Below, in pieces: positions 14,215 through 23,786 of a DNA stretch of 36,924 bases. The notes under the pieces are model-generated. The model ran no database searches, was not told the origin of the DNA, and was given only the letters and a program-made list of their open reading frames with translations. The translations under genes and the position numbers were made by a program. Within the stretch, counting starts at the first letter, position 1. The number at the start of each line of letters is the position of its first letter. The stretch lies in IMG/VR virus record IMGVR_UViG_3300044996_000002, positions 1 to 36,924 of that record. One strand, written 5' to 3'. Origin of the DNA: a virus.

Positions 14215-16362
14215 TCAGCGCACAAAGTCATTTTCAACATTGCGCTCGGGGGCCAACATATTCACACCAGCAGCAGTACCACCGGTTACCGTGGCGCGGG
14301 CTGGCGCAGTCCATTTCGACGGGTCACCGATCAGTTGAAGCACCTTGCTGCGCTCGGCGGCAGGCAGCGACTCCAACAGATTCGCGGCACCCTCGGGGGT
14401 TTTAAGTGCCTCGGTCAACGTCGCCATTGTCTTCTGACCGATCTTGTTTTCCAAGATGTTCAGCGCCTTGTTGGTCGTTGCAGCCACGGCGCTCAGGTAC
14501 GACGGTAGACGGAACTTGCTCATGTTCTGGAGCAGCAGTTCCTTTAGAGCCGTTTGACCACCCTCGACTTGGGACTTGATGTTGGCGTTGCGGATAACCT
14601 TGGTCGCCTCGGACTGCAAGGTACCTAGCGTATCTTCAGCCAACTCGACTGCGATGTTGTACTTACCCGGACCGAGAATCTTCTCCACGGCTTCGGGGGA
14701 TTCGTTCTGCACGAGTCGCACAAACGCATTCTTGTCGGTTTTCCACAGCTTCAGCGCCTCACCGGTCAACTGCTTCTCGGCAATCTGCTGAGACAGTTTG
14801 GCGTGTTCCTTGAGATACTCGCGGTAGCCCGCACCACCCGCTGCCTCAATAGCATCGTCGATCACGGGCTTCACACGGCTCAAAACGCCAGCGGCGAGGT
14901 TGCGTTGGCTGGTGGCGTCCATGCCGGGGCGAAGCTGCTGGATCGCAGCATTGACCGAGTTCTTACGGATGGCGTCAAGAGCGCGGGCGTCGATGATGCC
15001 GCCACTGCTGGTCCACTTGGCAATATCGTCCGACACGTTGCGCAAAGCACCCAGCAGCACGTCGTTACCAGCAAACTCGGGGTTGTTTGCCACAGCCTTG
15101 AGGCTGCGCACCAGCGGCTCACCTTCGAGGGGTTTGATGCCCACCGAGCGCAGAGCGCCAGCAGCCTGTTCGGCAAACCGAGCACCTTGACCCAGATCGA
15201 GTGAGGCTTGCGCAGCGGCGTTGGACCACTCGTTGAACGCCTTTTCAGCCAGTTCCCCGCCGTAGGTGTACTTGGTCAAACCGACTGGTAGATTCTTTTT
15301 GATCAGGCTCAACCGGGCGTTGGCGGTCGCCAGATCACCCAGTTCCATCAAACGGCGAACCTCTTGCACCTTGGCAGCAGCTTGCTCACCGAGTTCGGCA
15401 GACAGACCCTCCAGACGGGCGACTTCTTTGCCGAGGTTGGCACGGTCAAGAGCAGCCTCGCGCATCGGGGTGGTGACGGTGCGGGCGGCTCCTTTTGCAG
15501 CTTCCGTGGTTGCGCGAACGTCGGCAGCAGTGGTGCCACCGGCCAGCTTGGACAGGGCGTTCAGAGACACTTCACCTTGAGACTTCTCCAGCGCCGCCAA
15601 GAAACGGGGATCGCGCTTGGTGGCTCGGTCGATCAAAGCCTGCCATGTGGGGCTGTTGATGTCCGCAGTAGCTTGCGCGGCGCTTACACCTTGACCTTGG
15701 TTGGCGCGAAGCATATTAAGCGCCTCGGGTAGATCAGGACCAAGAGCATTGCGGGCAATATCCGCAGCTTTGTTTTTGGGGATTTGACGCAGATCGGCCA
15801 GTTTACCCAGTCCTTGCTGAATGAACGGGCCAGCGACTCGACCACCGGCTTCAAACGTGGCACCTTCGAGGATGTTGCGCACAGGCTCAACGACCTGTGC
15901 AGCACCTTGGCGCGGAGCCTTGCCGCCAAAATAAACGTCAGCCAGTTCAAGGGCTTCTTTAGCAATACCGTAACCTAATCCTGCGCCAGCGACGCCACCG
16001 GTTGCAGTTCCCACAGGGCCGAGCACAGTGCCCGCAGTGCCGCCAACAATACCACCACCGGCAGCACCCAGCGCCTCGACTGTGGGGGCGACATATGGGC
16101 GCACTGTTTGCCACCAATTCGGCTCTTGACGAGCACCGGGGATGCCTTCGGGTGCGGCGGTGCGCGGGCGCAGGGATTCAGGCAGTTGAGGTGCTGCGAT
16201 TGCGGGGACGCCGAACTTCACCCGAATGGCTTCCTGCGTGGCAGGGTTTGCATTGGTGAAGTTGGGGTCTTGTGCGGAGAACTTGTCAAAGATGGCCCGC
16301 TTGGTTGCCTCATTGGCGTTGACATAGTTCGGGTCGGTAAGGATCGAAGCCAGATTTGCCAT
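14215..16362 (-). CDS. Ejection (internal virion) protein, P22 gp16-like position
   Basis: This 715-residue protein starts with two copies of a motif of about 20 residues: DPNYVNANEATKRAIFDKF followed by DPNFTNANPATQEAIRVKF. A Gly-rich membrane-active stretch follows near residues 95-130 (GGGIVGGTAGTVLGPVG). The rest is long and helical with many Ala, Gln and Lys. These features fit internal proteins ejected with DNA through the cell envelope. As the third of three consecutive large helical proteins it corresponds in order to P22 gp16. Homology is inferred from order and composition. Confidence 0.78.
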   Translation of the reverse strand: MANLASILTDPNYVNANEATKRAIFDKFSAQDPNFTNANPATQEAIRVKFGVPAIAAPQLPESLRPRTAAPEGIPGARQEPNWWQTVRPYVAPTVEALGAAGGGIVGGTAGTVLGPVGTATGGVAGAGLGYGIAKEALELADVYFGGKAPRQGAAQVVEPVRNILEGATFEAGGRVAGPFIQQGLGKLADLRQIPKNKAADIARNALGPDLPEALNMLRANQGQGVSAAQATADINSPTWQALIDRATKRDPRFLAALEKSQGEVSLNALSKLAGGTTAADVRATTEAAKGAARTVTTPMREAALDRANLGKEVARLEGLSAELGEQAAAKVQEVRRLMELGDLATANARLSLIKKNLPVGLTKYTYGGELAEKAFNEWSNAAAQASLDLGQGARFAEQAAGALRSVGIKPLEGEPLVRSLKAVANNPEFAGNDVLLGALRNVSDDIAKWTSSGGIIDARALDAIRKNSVNAAIQQLRPGMDATSQRNLAAGVLSRVKPVIDDAIEAAGGAGYREYLKEHAKLSQQIAEKQLTGEALKLWKTDKNAFVRLVQNESPEAVEKILGPGKYNIAVELAEDTLGTLQSEATKVIRNANIKSQVEGGQTALKELLLQNMSKFRLPSYLSAVAATTNKALNILENKIGQKTMATLTEALKTPEGAANLLESLPAAERSKVLQLIGDPSKWTAPARATVTGGTAAGVNMLAPERNVENDFVR

Positions 16363-16371
16363 GTGACTTCC

Positions 16372-17772
16372 TTACTTCTTGAGCAGCGGATTGTTCATGT
16401 CAACGCCGCCAGCGGGAGCAGCACCCGGAACACCACCGGGACGGGCGGCGCGTTTCTGAGCGTTCTCGACACCCTTGCGAATCACGTCTTGCAAGTCCAT
16501 CGCGGCGCGGATGAACTCTTTCTCGTCAGTCGAGATAGACATCCGGTTGATGGCGTCGGTACCCTTTTGACCTTCTTTTTCCGTGATGGCACCGCCACCC
16601 TTGAGCGCCTCGAAGGCTTCAAGGAACGAAGCACCCTTGATCTGGTCGAAGCGGGACATGAAGCCCGCAGCGTCGGTGCCGGGAATGAACCGAGCACCCG
16701 GGAGCCAAGTGGCACCCACGGCATTTTGGAAGCCGGGGTGAGGCTTTTCACCCTTGAGTAGTTGACCGGTTTTGGAGTCACGCTTACCAATCAACTCGTC
16801 AATCAGACGAATGCCTTCTTCGGCGCGACTGATGACCTTGGGCAACGCTTGCTGTGCCGTGACATCGCCTTTGGCGATTGCTTCACCCACAGCCTTTGCG
16901 CCAGCCATGCGCTGCTGGAACGCAGGATCGGCATCCCGACGTGCGTTTTCTTCCAGCACGGCAACACGGCGACCTTCCAATCCGATGCGCAGACCCTCGT
17001 TTTTGATTCGTTTCTCATCAAGAGCAAGTTGCTGTTTACTGACATCCAGTCGTTCAACTTCACCCGGAGCCATTGTTTTCTGCTGAGTGCCAACGGTTGT
17101 CAGTTTGCCGGTCAATGGTTCAAAGGTGCGCGATACGACCTGACCACCAATGTCCGTGGTGGACAGTTGCGGCTTGTTCATCTCGATGAACCTGTCAGTA
17201 CCCAGTTTCGATTCAAGAATGAGTCGTTGAAATGCTTCTGGGCCTTGCATTAGAGCATTTGCGATTCGGTCACGCGCTTGGTCTGCTGTTACACCCCTAG
17301 CAGCAAGCACTGGACCGATGATTGGGTCACGATGATTTGCTTCATGCCAAGCAATAAATTTTGCAGGAGCGTTCGGGTCGTTTATGTCAATGGTTTCCAA
17401 AAACTGTCGTTGACGCTTGAGCGCGGCGTCCAGCACTTCACCTTCGGTCTTCTGCTGCGCCAAACGCTGGGTTTTGACTTCACCGAGTTTCTTCTCGATG
17501 TCGGGCAACTTGGACCCGTAGCCACCGGTTGCCAGCGAACTGCGTAGGCGGTTGATGTCCACCTCGCCAGTTTGCGGACTATATGCCTCAGCATATGCAC
17601 GGTTCAATGCGTTGGTGGCTTCTTGCTCACGCTGAGCCTGTTGCATCTGCAACTGAGCCAGTGCGTTCTGCTGCTGCGCACCTTGGATTGCGGCAACTTT
17701 ACCGTACTGAGCCAGTGGGTCTGCAAGTTCGATCCCTCGAACTCCCATTGCAATTGCGGGATTGACAGCCAT
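16372..17772 (-). CDS. Ejection protein, P22 gp20-like
   Basis: This 466-residue helical protein begins MAVNPAIAMGVRGIELADPL and has a Gln/Ala-rich coiled-coil N-terminus (AAIQGAQQQNALAQLQMQQA). P22 gp20 has almost the same length (471), a similar Gln/Ala-rich start and the same position, second of the three ejection genes. It would leave the capsid with DNA and help form the trans-envelope channel. The ribosome binding site AAGGAG is clear. The last residues (GGVPGAAPAGGVDMNNPLLK) are low-complexity. Confidence 0.78.
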   Translation of the reverse strand: MAVNPAIAMGVRGIELADPLAQYGKVAAIQGAQQQNALAQLQMQQAQREQEATNALNRAYAEAYSPQTGEVDINRLRSSLATGGYGSKLPDIEKKLGEVKTQRLAQQKTEGEVLDAALKRQRQFLETIDINDPNAPAKFIAWHEANHRDPIIGPVLAARGVTADQARDRIANALMQGPEAFQRLILESKLGTDRFIEMNKPQLSTTDIGGQVVSRTFEPLTGKLTTVGTQQKTMAPGEVERLDVSKQQLALDEKRIKNEGLRIGLEGRRVAVLEENARRDADPAFQQRMAGAKAVGEAIAKGDVTAQQALPKVISRAEEGIRLIDELIGKRDSKTGQLLKGEKPHPGFQNAVGATWLPGARFIPGTDAAGFMSRFDQIKGASFLEAFEALKGGGAITEKEGQKGTDAINRMSISTDEKEFIRAAMDLQDVIRKGVENAQKRAARPGGVPGAAPAGGVDMNNPLLKK

Positions 17773-17781
17773 GTGTGCTCC

Positions 17782-18486
17782 TTACCCGATATTGGCCGTG
17801 TACGGCACTTGATACGATGGGTATGTCGTCGCAGGCACTGCCGCAGGGGATCGAAGCGCGTTCAGCATGTTCTGACCCTGTGAGTAGTTCAGGTAGGTGC
17901 CCAATCCTTGAGTCAGTGCGTTGGCACCGCCCACATACCCAGAAGCACGAGCAGCAGCGCCGCTTGTAAGGGTTTCCCCTATGTTTTGAGCGGTCTGCAT
18001 ACCAGCTTGACCGATCTGTTGGGCAGTCGTTTGACCTACACCCGCCAGAGATTGCAAAGGTTGCAACCGCGCCGCCCGCTCAGTTTGATACCGGTTGAAT
18101 GCGTTGGAATACTCTTGCGACGCTAGGTCTTGCCCGAATCGCTGAACACCTTTGAGCATCCCGCCAGATAACAGACCACCACGGGCCGCAGCGGATCGCT
18201 CCAGCGCCTTCATGCCTTCAGACATGCGGAAACCATAACCCGGGTCAGCTTGGAACTGCTGCATCCCGAATGGGGTGTACTCTGTCGCCAGAGGCACCAG
18301 CTTGTTGAGGGCAACCTCGCCAGCTTGACGCCACGGTTCAGAAAGCTGCACTTGGCGCTCAAACATGCGCTCTTGCGCTTCGGCAGAGCGATCAGCAGCC
18401 TCAGCTTGCGTACTGGCCGCGCTTCTGGAGGCACTTGCCCCAATAAGAGAACTGCCTACAACGGCACCAGCAACCCAAAAAGTCAT
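17782..18486 (-). CDS. DNA transfer / ejection protein, P22 gp7-like
   Basis: This 234-residue protein opens with a short hydrophobic segment (FWVAGAVVGSSLIGASAS), then a helical region (AEAADRSAEAQERMFERQV). It also has the segment SEPWRQAGEVALNKLVP and a GFRMSEGMKALERSAAARG motif common in phage DNA transfer proteins. Its length is close to P22 gp7 (229), and it is the first of the three ejection genes, as in P22. It likely enters the host envelope with the genome. The start overlaps the end of the cupin-like gene by four bases. Confidence 0.82.
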   Translation of the reverse strand: MTFWVAGAVVGSSLIGASASRSAASTQAEAADRSAEAQERMFERQVQLSEPWRQAGEVALNKLVPLATEYTPFGMQQFQADPGYGFRMSEGMKALERSAAARGGLLSGGMLKGVQRFGQDLASQEYSNAFNRYQTERAARLQPLQSLAGVGQTTAQQIGQAGMQTAQNIGETLTSGAAARASGYVGGANALTQGLGTYLNYSQGQNMLNALRSPAAVPATTYPSYQVPYTANIG

Positions 18487-18950
18487 GGCTGCACCTCGAT
18501 TTCTTTGTGTTTGACCTGATTACCGAGACTGTACATCGAATCGGGTTCCACCTCAACCAGTTCGGCTTCGGCTTCCTCGACAGATTTTGCCTCGATGGCG
18601 TGGAATGTCATGCAAAGCGCGTCAGTTACTGCGTACACCGCTCGCTTTGTCCCGGGTTTACTTTGAAACAAGTGAGGCCCGGTGACCTCTTGCACATTCC
18701 CCTCGCCGTCCGTGATTGCCACGGTTCCAGACACGATGAGGTAGAAGTGTTCTTTTTTGTGAACAGCACCGACAACCAGCACCCCGGCGTGACGAAACAC
18801 CTCGCGGCAGTACATCCCGCCATGAAAGTAGTGTTTGGTCTGGGGTTCGTATTGTGGCAGCTTGGACAATTCTTGCTGCAATGTTTCCACCTTTTGCCGC
18901 ATCATTTGCGGCGGTGCAACATCAAACCCTTTACCGTAAGTCACTTGCAT
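18483..18950 (-). CDS. Cupin-fold protein in the virion cluster
   Basis: This 155-residue protein contains a cupin-like barrel: GGMYCREVFRHAGVLVVGAV, then HKKEHFYLIVSGTVAITDG, and GPHLFQSKPGTKRAVYAV. Candidate metal-binding or active-site residues are H, H and E in the KKEHFY area, but no full cupin metal set can be assigned. Similar proteins occur beside fibre and ejection genes in many phages without a proven role. It occupies the place of P22 gene 14 (head or ejection accessory), but sequence homology to gp14 is not claimed. Confidence 0.72.
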   Translation of the reverse strand: MQVTYGKGFDVAPPQMMRQKVETLQQELSKLPQYEPQTKHYFHGGMYCREVFRHAGVLVVGAVHKKEHFYLIVSGTVAITDGEGNVQEVTGPHLFQSKPGTKRAVYAVTDALCMTFHAIEAKSVEEAEAELVEVEPDSMYSLGNQVKHKEIEVQP

Positions 18951-19291
18951 CAGGTGATCTCCCGCCCGCTGACGCGCATGTTGATGGCGCTGGCAGCACT
19001 AGCAATAGTTGAAATGAATGATGCGGTGGGCATGATTTGTCCGACCAACTCGGGGAACGTGTACACCTCGGAAGCCGCCAAACTCTTGGTCTTGGTGATC
19101 AAGTTGTTGTTGCCCGGTGTGTCCGATCCTGTGACCAAATTGACACTGATGGTGGCCGTGCTGCCACTGATATTTGTCGCGGTGAACTTGTCGATGATGG
19201 TGGCCGAAGCATTCGTCGGGACGATGTACTGCGTGGTCTGAGTGTCTTCGACCAGCTTGGCAGGTACCAGATTTCGTGCTGTGACGGTCAT
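18950..19291 (-). CDS. Small beta-rich structural protein
   Basis: This 113-residue Thr/Ser/Ile-rich protein starts MTVTARNLVPAKLVEDTQTT and has alternating hydrophobic strands (TISVNLVTGSD, VYTFPELVGQIM), with a likely Ig-like or jelly-roll fold. It lies between the large fibre and the cupin-like gene, in the late operon, so it is probably a minor virion or tail component. The ribosome binding site AAGGAA is good; the end overlaps the next ATG by one base. Family not identified. Confidence 0.7.
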   Translation of the reverse strand: MTVTARNLVPAKLVEDTQTTQYIVPTNASATIIDKFTATNISGSTATISVNLVTGSDTPGNNNLITKTKSLAASEVYTFPELVGQIMPTASFISTIASAASAINMRVSGREIT

Positions 19292-19300
19292 ATCATTTCC

Positions 19301-21373
19301 TTAAACGATGGCCCACGACGAGCCGGACGGCACAGTGACCGTGACACCAGAAGCCACAGTAATTCGACCCGCAGACATCGCATTGTTGCCCGACGTGATC
19401 GAATAGTTGGCCGAGATCGTGGCGCTATTTTCCCACAGTCCTTGCGAGGTAATGTTACTACCACCGCCCGCAGCCGCCGCCCACTTGACCCCAGTAGCGG
19501 CAGTCGAGTCGGCTGTTAGCACATAGGTGTCAGTACCTACGGCCAATCGGACATTGTTTGTGCCGTTGTCAACAATCAAATCGCCTTTTGTCGTCGTCGG
19601 GGCCAGTGCGTCAAACGCAGCGGTTTGAGTCGTCTGACCCGTGCCGCCGTTGGCAATCGCCACCACCCCAGTCACGTTGGCGGCAGTGCCGGTCGTGTTT
19701 TGGTTCAGGGTTGGGATGTCCGCAGCCACAATCGCCCGGAATGTGGGCACACCTGCTGATCCGTTGGGTGCAGCCAAGAACCAGTTTGCTGTTTTGCTGG
19801 CGTAGGGGTTCTGGGTGTCGCCGTAGCCCGAAGCCAAGCTGATCGCAGGCGTTGTGCCGCCCGAGGAAACCACTGGCGACGTGCCCGTGACGCTGGTTAC
19901 CGTGCCATCGCCCGTACCGGCACCAATAGCCGTGCGAAACGCTGATGCTGTCAGCGCAGAGATGGTATTGTCGGCGTTAAATCGGGGGAACGTGACCGCG
20001 CTAGGGTTAGTCAGCGTGAACATGTTCTGGCCGACCGTGGTGCCGCCCAGCGAGGTGCGACCAGTTGCCGCAACAAGATTTGTCGCCCCACCATCCCACT
20101 GCAAACGCTCCGAAAACGCAGTGTTCCAGTTGGCTTGACTTGCGTCTGTCGGAATCGAGTAGCCTGCCGTGTAGGACAGCGCCAGCGTACCCGATGTAGT
20201 GATTGGCGATCCACTGATTGACAAACCGGTCGGAACCGTCATTGCCACCGAAGTGACCGTACCACCCGACGAAGGACTGGTGTTGACAATCGTCAAAGCA
20301 CCATCGGAAGCAGTGTTGATCGAAATACCGGTACCTGCGGATAGTGCAGTGTTTTTCCAATACGTTGCGGTACCGTCGTAAGTAAGTATTTGACCGTTAC
20401 TCGGGGTGCTAATTTGAGCATTAGAGTCAGTGCCGCCCAGTGTTGAACCGGGGTTGATGCGAAGCAGAATCGTACCGCCCCCAGCCGAGCCTCCTTTTAC
20501 AACCGCAGCCATCTGCACCTTGACATTCGGCGCAGAGGGTTTGACGTTTGTCAGACCACCTGTGACAGCCGGGTCATACCAGAGAATGTCCCCATCGGCG
20601 TATGCGGAAGTGTTGACATTGCGTAGCGTACCGAATGTCTGCACCAAGCCGAAATCATTCAGCGCCAGTGCTTCGGCAGCGATACCCATGATGTAGGTGC
20701 CATCCGTGACGCCCGTGGCGGGTGCACCTGTTGGCACTCCGCTGGCACCCACAGCGCCCGTGAACATGACCACTTCACCTTTGGCGATAGCTGAGGTTGC
20801 TTTGCAGTAGAAGAATTGGTCTTCACCAATGTGCTGGGTGACGTTGCCGCCTGCCATGCCCAGCCCGAGTGTGTTGTTGCCGTCCCAGCCTAGTTGACCT
20901 GCGGTGAGAGGGGTAGCATAGGTGGTGTCGAACTGCACAAAGTCAGGCGACGAGATGCCGCCTGTTATACCGGTCATGCTTGTGATGTCAGAGTTTGCGC
21001 CCTTGAGAGCAAACGGCGCACCTGCTGCCGTGGTCGAGCCTGTACCCCCGTTGGCTACATTCAGCGTACCACCCAAACTGATCGTGCCACTGGTGGTGAT
21101 CGGACCACCTGTGGTCGTGAGGCCAGTTGTGCCGCCGGACACGTCAACAGACGTGACCGTACCAGACCCACCGCTTCCACCACTACCGGTGTCCGGCTGT
21201 GGCGGGGGACCAATTTGCAAGTCGTCCAGTGATGTTTGGTTACCGCCACTACCAGCAAGGTTGAACAGATTCAGGAAAAACCGATACCACTCGCGTGACA
21301 CCATCCCCGTGCGCGGATCAATGATCTCGACACGATTGGACGGTATATTGGTGATGTTTGGTTCGTTAGGCAT
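19301..21373 (-). CDS. Large tail fibre protein
   Basis: In this 690-residue fibre, residues 1-50 (NRVEIIDPRTGMVSREWYRF) are a conserved virion-docking N-terminus seen in many podovirus fibres. A Gly/Ser hinge follows (GSGGSGGSGTVTSVDVSGG), then a long beta-rich shaft with repeated (V/I)ANGGTG(S/Q)TT motifs. The last 35 residues end VTVPSGSSWAIV and match the C-terminus of the 225-residue fibre. The ATG at 21373 is chosen; an in-frame TTG at 21388 would add five residues. Neither has a good ribosome binding site, so coupling to the upstream gp10-like gene (8-base overlap) is likely. Confidence 0.85.
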   Translation of the reverse strand: MPNEPNITNIPSNRVEIIDPRTGMVSREWYRFFLNLFNLAGSGGNQTSLDDLQIGPPPQPDTGSGGSGGSGTVTSVDVSGGTTGLTTTGGPITTSGTISLGGTLNVANGGTGSTTAAGAPFALKGANSDITSMTGITGGISSPDFVQFDTTYATPLTAGQLGWDGNNTLGLGMAGGNVTQHIGEDQFFYCKATSAIAKGEVVMFTGAVGASGVPTGAPATGVTDGTYIMGIAAEALALNDFGLVQTFGTLRNVNTSAYADGDILWYDPAVTGGLTNVKPSAPNVKVQMAAVVKGGSAGGGTILLRINPGSTLGGTDSNAQISTPSNGQILTYDGTATYWKNTALSAGTGISINTASDGALTIVNTSPSSGGTVTSVAMTVPTGLSISGSPITTSGTLALSYTAGYSIPTDASQANWNTAFSERLQWDGGATNLVAATGRTSLGGTTVGQNMFTLTNPSAVTFPRFNADNTISALTASAFRTAIGAGTGDGTVTSVTGTSPVVSSGGTTPAISLASGYGDTQNPYASKTANWFLAAPNGSAGVPTFRAIVAADIPTLNQNTTGTAANVTGVVAIANGGTGQTTQTAAFDALAPTTTKGDLIVDNGTNNVRLAVGTDTYVLTADSTAATGVKWAAAAGGGSNITSQGLWENSATISANYSITSGNNAMSAGRITVASGVTVTVPSGSSWAIV

Positions 21374-22811
21374 TGGTCGGCGACACAATCAGTTCGGCGT
21401 CCATGATAGCGAGTTTGACCGGATCAGTACCCGAAATCTCATACACCCGGTCGCGCAGTTTGAGCGTCATACCCAAACGTCTCCAAATCACACGACGGTA
21501 GTATTCGCCAATCTTGCCCACCGATGTCCAGTGTTCATTGGACCAAGTGTGACCACCGTCATCCGACCAGCGCAGCATCATCTGCGGATCGCTACCCTGA
21601 CCTGTGTTGGTACCCATGCCCGCCTCGCAGTCGATCTGCAAGCTGTGCTGGGCGGTTCGTTTGAGATTGTTGGTGTTCGGAGGCAACGCTCTCCACGAGC
21701 GCAGCCACTTTTGAATCTGGCCGTTGTCGGAGTATTCGTTCAAATCAAACGCATAGATGTTGCCGTTTTCAAAGTCGCCGACAACAATCTGGTCATCGTA
21801 GACAGCTTGGCAGTTGGAGCGGTGACGCACAAAGTTGCCGTTCTCCCAACCTGCCCGCTCATGCCAAGATTGCGTTGCCACGTCGTAGACCCAAGTGGTC
21901 TGTGCACTCGGGAAAATCAACACATAAAATGCGTGGCCATCCTGTTGGTACGTATAGCCAATCGCATCGGACAAGTTGCCGTATTGCTGAATCTGCCACT
22001 CGACAGCATGAGTCGAGATGCGCTGACCGGTGTAACCATTGGCTCGGTACACGATGCCCCGACCCCGAGCGTCCGATCCCAGCCAGAAGATGCCGTTGTC
22101 CAACTTGGCGACCGAATAAGGGGCAGCGCAGCCGATTTCATTGAACGCGCCTTGGATGCGTTGCAGCGGAAAATCAGGCAGTCCAGCGTTGTACCAAACC
22201 TCGATAGAGTTGGTGCCAAAAAGCCACGCTTCGCGGTGATCCACGATCAATGACACCAGCCCGTCCGGGTTGCCTTCGGCGGTGGCAAAGTCAAGCGGGT
22301 CAACCGACAGACCGTCGAGCAACTGGGTGACCCACACTCGACCGCTGTTCGGCTCGTTGAATACAAAGTAACCATCCAGAAAGCCTACCGTCACAGCGCC
22401 GGGAAAGTCCGGGTCAGTGATTTGAGCAAACACCTCGGTGTCGGCGTTGTAAATGAACCCGTCAGGGTTGCAGGCAATGAAAATCTGAGTGCCGTTGTCC
22501 GACATAGATACCGGTCCGCTACCAGTCACGGTGCCCAACGGTTTGACGCGCCAGCGGGTCGTGTTGCCAATGACGTTGAGTCGATAGAGCGTGTCGCCAG
22601 AGACGGCGTACAGGTACTCCTTGAGCACCCACAGCCCACGAATCGGCCCGTTGCCAGCAGCAACCAGTCGTTTCAGACCCGGGCAACGCGACAAAAACGC
22701 TGCGGTTTTTCCACCCTCGGGTACGAGTTCCGGGTACATATTGACCATGCGATTGTCGGCAGCGTTGACACTGCGAGCTACATAGCTGCTGCCAAGAATC
22801 GGGGTTTTCAT
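21366..22811 (-). CDS. P22 gp10-like packaged DNA stabilisation / tail protein
   Basis: This 481-residue protein begins MKTPILGSSYVARSVNAADN, with the MVNMYPE segment and many beta-propeller-like repeats (for example WVLKEYLYAVSGDTLYRL). These match the phage stabilisation family of P22 gp10 (472 residues). After DNA packaging it closes the portal-tail channel together with gp4. It lies directly after the gp4-like gene, in P22 order. It overlaps that gene by one base and the fibre by eight bases. Confidence 0.88.
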   Translation of the reverse strand: MKTPILGSSYVARSVNAADNRMVNMYPELVPEGGKTAAFLSRCPGLKRLVAAGNGPIRGLWVLKEYLYAVSGDTLYRLNVIGNTTRWRVKPLGTVTGSGPVSMSDNGTQIFIACNPDGFIYNADTEVFAQITDPDFPGAVTVGFLDGYFVFNEPNSGRVWVTQLLDGLSVDPLDFATAEGNPDGLVSLIVDHREAWLFGTNSIEVWYNAGLPDFPLQRIQGAFNEIGCAAPYSVAKLDNGIFWLGSDARGRGIVYRANGYTGQRISTHAVEWQIQQYGNLSDAIGYTYQQDGHAFYVLIFPSAQTTWVYDVATQSWHERAGWENGNFVRHRSNCQAVYDDQIVVGDFENGNIYAFDLNEYSDNGQIQKWLRSWRALPPNTNNLKRTAQHSLQIDCEAGMGTNTGQGSDPQMMLRWSDDGGHTWSNEHWTSVGKIGEYYRRVIWRRLGMTLKLRDRVYEISGTDPVKLAIMDAELIVSPTNA

Positions 22812-23524
22812 CAGAAGTTTCCTGCGTAGATGTTGAACCGCTGCTTGTTCGCCACGATGCCGTAGGGCAGACTCATGATGTCGTTCGGGTTGTTGATCCG
22901 CTTTAAGTTGCGCTTGCTGGTCATGGCAATACGCTGAACTTGTGGCGAAGGTTCAACACCAAACTCAGGGGCGATTTCCATCGCCAAGTTGTACGTGAAG
23001 GCCCGCATGTAACCCGGTGGAAAATGCAGTTCCGTGGTCAAGGCAGCAGGCTGCGTCAGTTCTTGAATGGAGATGAAGTGCCACTCCAAGACCTGCGTGG
23101 GCTTGGGGTAGATGAACATCTCGACATCGGGGAATGTCTCGTTGACAAAGATGACCTGTGGGAAAGTGGACGTGGCGGTCTTGACCGCGATGCCGTTGTA
23201 CTGGTCTTGATTGATGAACTTGATGCCATACGACACGCCGCTAGGGGCGCGGTAGTAGGTGGCATCATCCATGAGAACAGGGCGATTACCCACAAAGTCG
23301 CCAGTGGGACCAAGGGTGCGGCGAATCTCGCCTGCGGGCCAACTGAAAACTTGGTCTTGGGTAGCAAAGACCGACAGCCGCTCGGTGTTCCACGAGTCGA
23401 TCATCTGGTTCATCGCCACAAGGGCGTCTTGGCTGGTTGCGGCTGACGGAGTTTCACTCTCAGCCAGTACACCAATTAGGCGTAACGCCCGGTTAATTTG
23501 ATCGCCTGCGGTGTACGTAGCCAT
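22811..23524 (-). CDS. P22 gp4-like tail accessory factor
   Basis: This 237-residue protein begins YTAGDQINRALRLIGVLAE, continues with MIDSWNTERLSVFAT, and has LHFPPGYMRAFTYNLAMEI near the end, all typical of the gp4 head-completion family. It attaches below the portal ring and begins closure of the filled head. It is longer than P22 gp4 (166), owing mainly to a larger middle region. Good ribosome binding site (GAAGGAAG). It is coupled to the gp10-like gene by a one-base overlap. Confidence 0.87.
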   Translation of the reverse strand: MATYTAGDQINRALRLIGVLAESETPSAATSQDALVAMNQMIDSWNTERLSVFATQDQVFSWPAGEIRRTLGPTGDFVGNRPVLMDDATYYRAPSGVSYGIKFINQDQYNGIAVKTATSTFPQVIFVNETFPDVEMFIYPKPTQVLEWHFISIQELTQPAALTTELHFPPGYMRAFTYNLAMEIAPEFGVEPSPQVQRIAMTSKRNLKRINNPNDIMSLPYGIVANKQRFNIYAGNF

Positions 23525-23525
23525 G

Positions 23526-23771
23526 TCAGCTTCCTTCGGATTCGTCGCTTGCCGAAGTCAGAAAAGATGGGACTTCGTTGGGCTGTTCGATGGGTTGTTC
23601 GGTCACTTTGCGAGACAACTTGTTGCGCACAGGCTTGTCTGCTTTCGGTGCCACCTCGACGGGCGTGTCAGGATTGTACTCGGTCCAACCGTTTTTGACA
23701 TCCTGTTCCATCTCAAGTTCATTGATGGCAACTTTGGCACCGTGAATAGGGTGTACGAGGGTGATGTTCAT
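23526..23771 (-). CDS. Small hypothetical protein between decoration-like and gp4-like genes
   Basis: This 81-residue protein starts MNITLVHPIHGAKVAINELE and has a short ordered N-terminus (through GWTEYNP) and a Lys/Pro/Glu-rich disordered tail ending in SASDESEGS. The ATG at 23771 is chosen over 23783 because GGAGAT is six bases upstream. Such short proteins with a conserved HP.G.(K/R) start occur between coat and gp4 genes in P22-like phages; the role is unknown. It follows a strong terminator, so expression may be lower than coat. Confidence 0.7.
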   Translation of the reverse strand: MNITLVHPIHGAKVAINELEMEQDVKNGWTEYNPDTPVEVAPKADKPVRNKLSRKVTEQPIEQPNEVPSFLTSASDESEGS

Positions 23772-23786
23772 GTGAATCTCCATGTG

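Noticed and set aside
20922-22253. A 443-codon plus-strand frame
   Set aside because: It is antisense to the fibre and gp10-like genes and lacks domain-like sequence; such mirror frames are common in GC-rich DNA.
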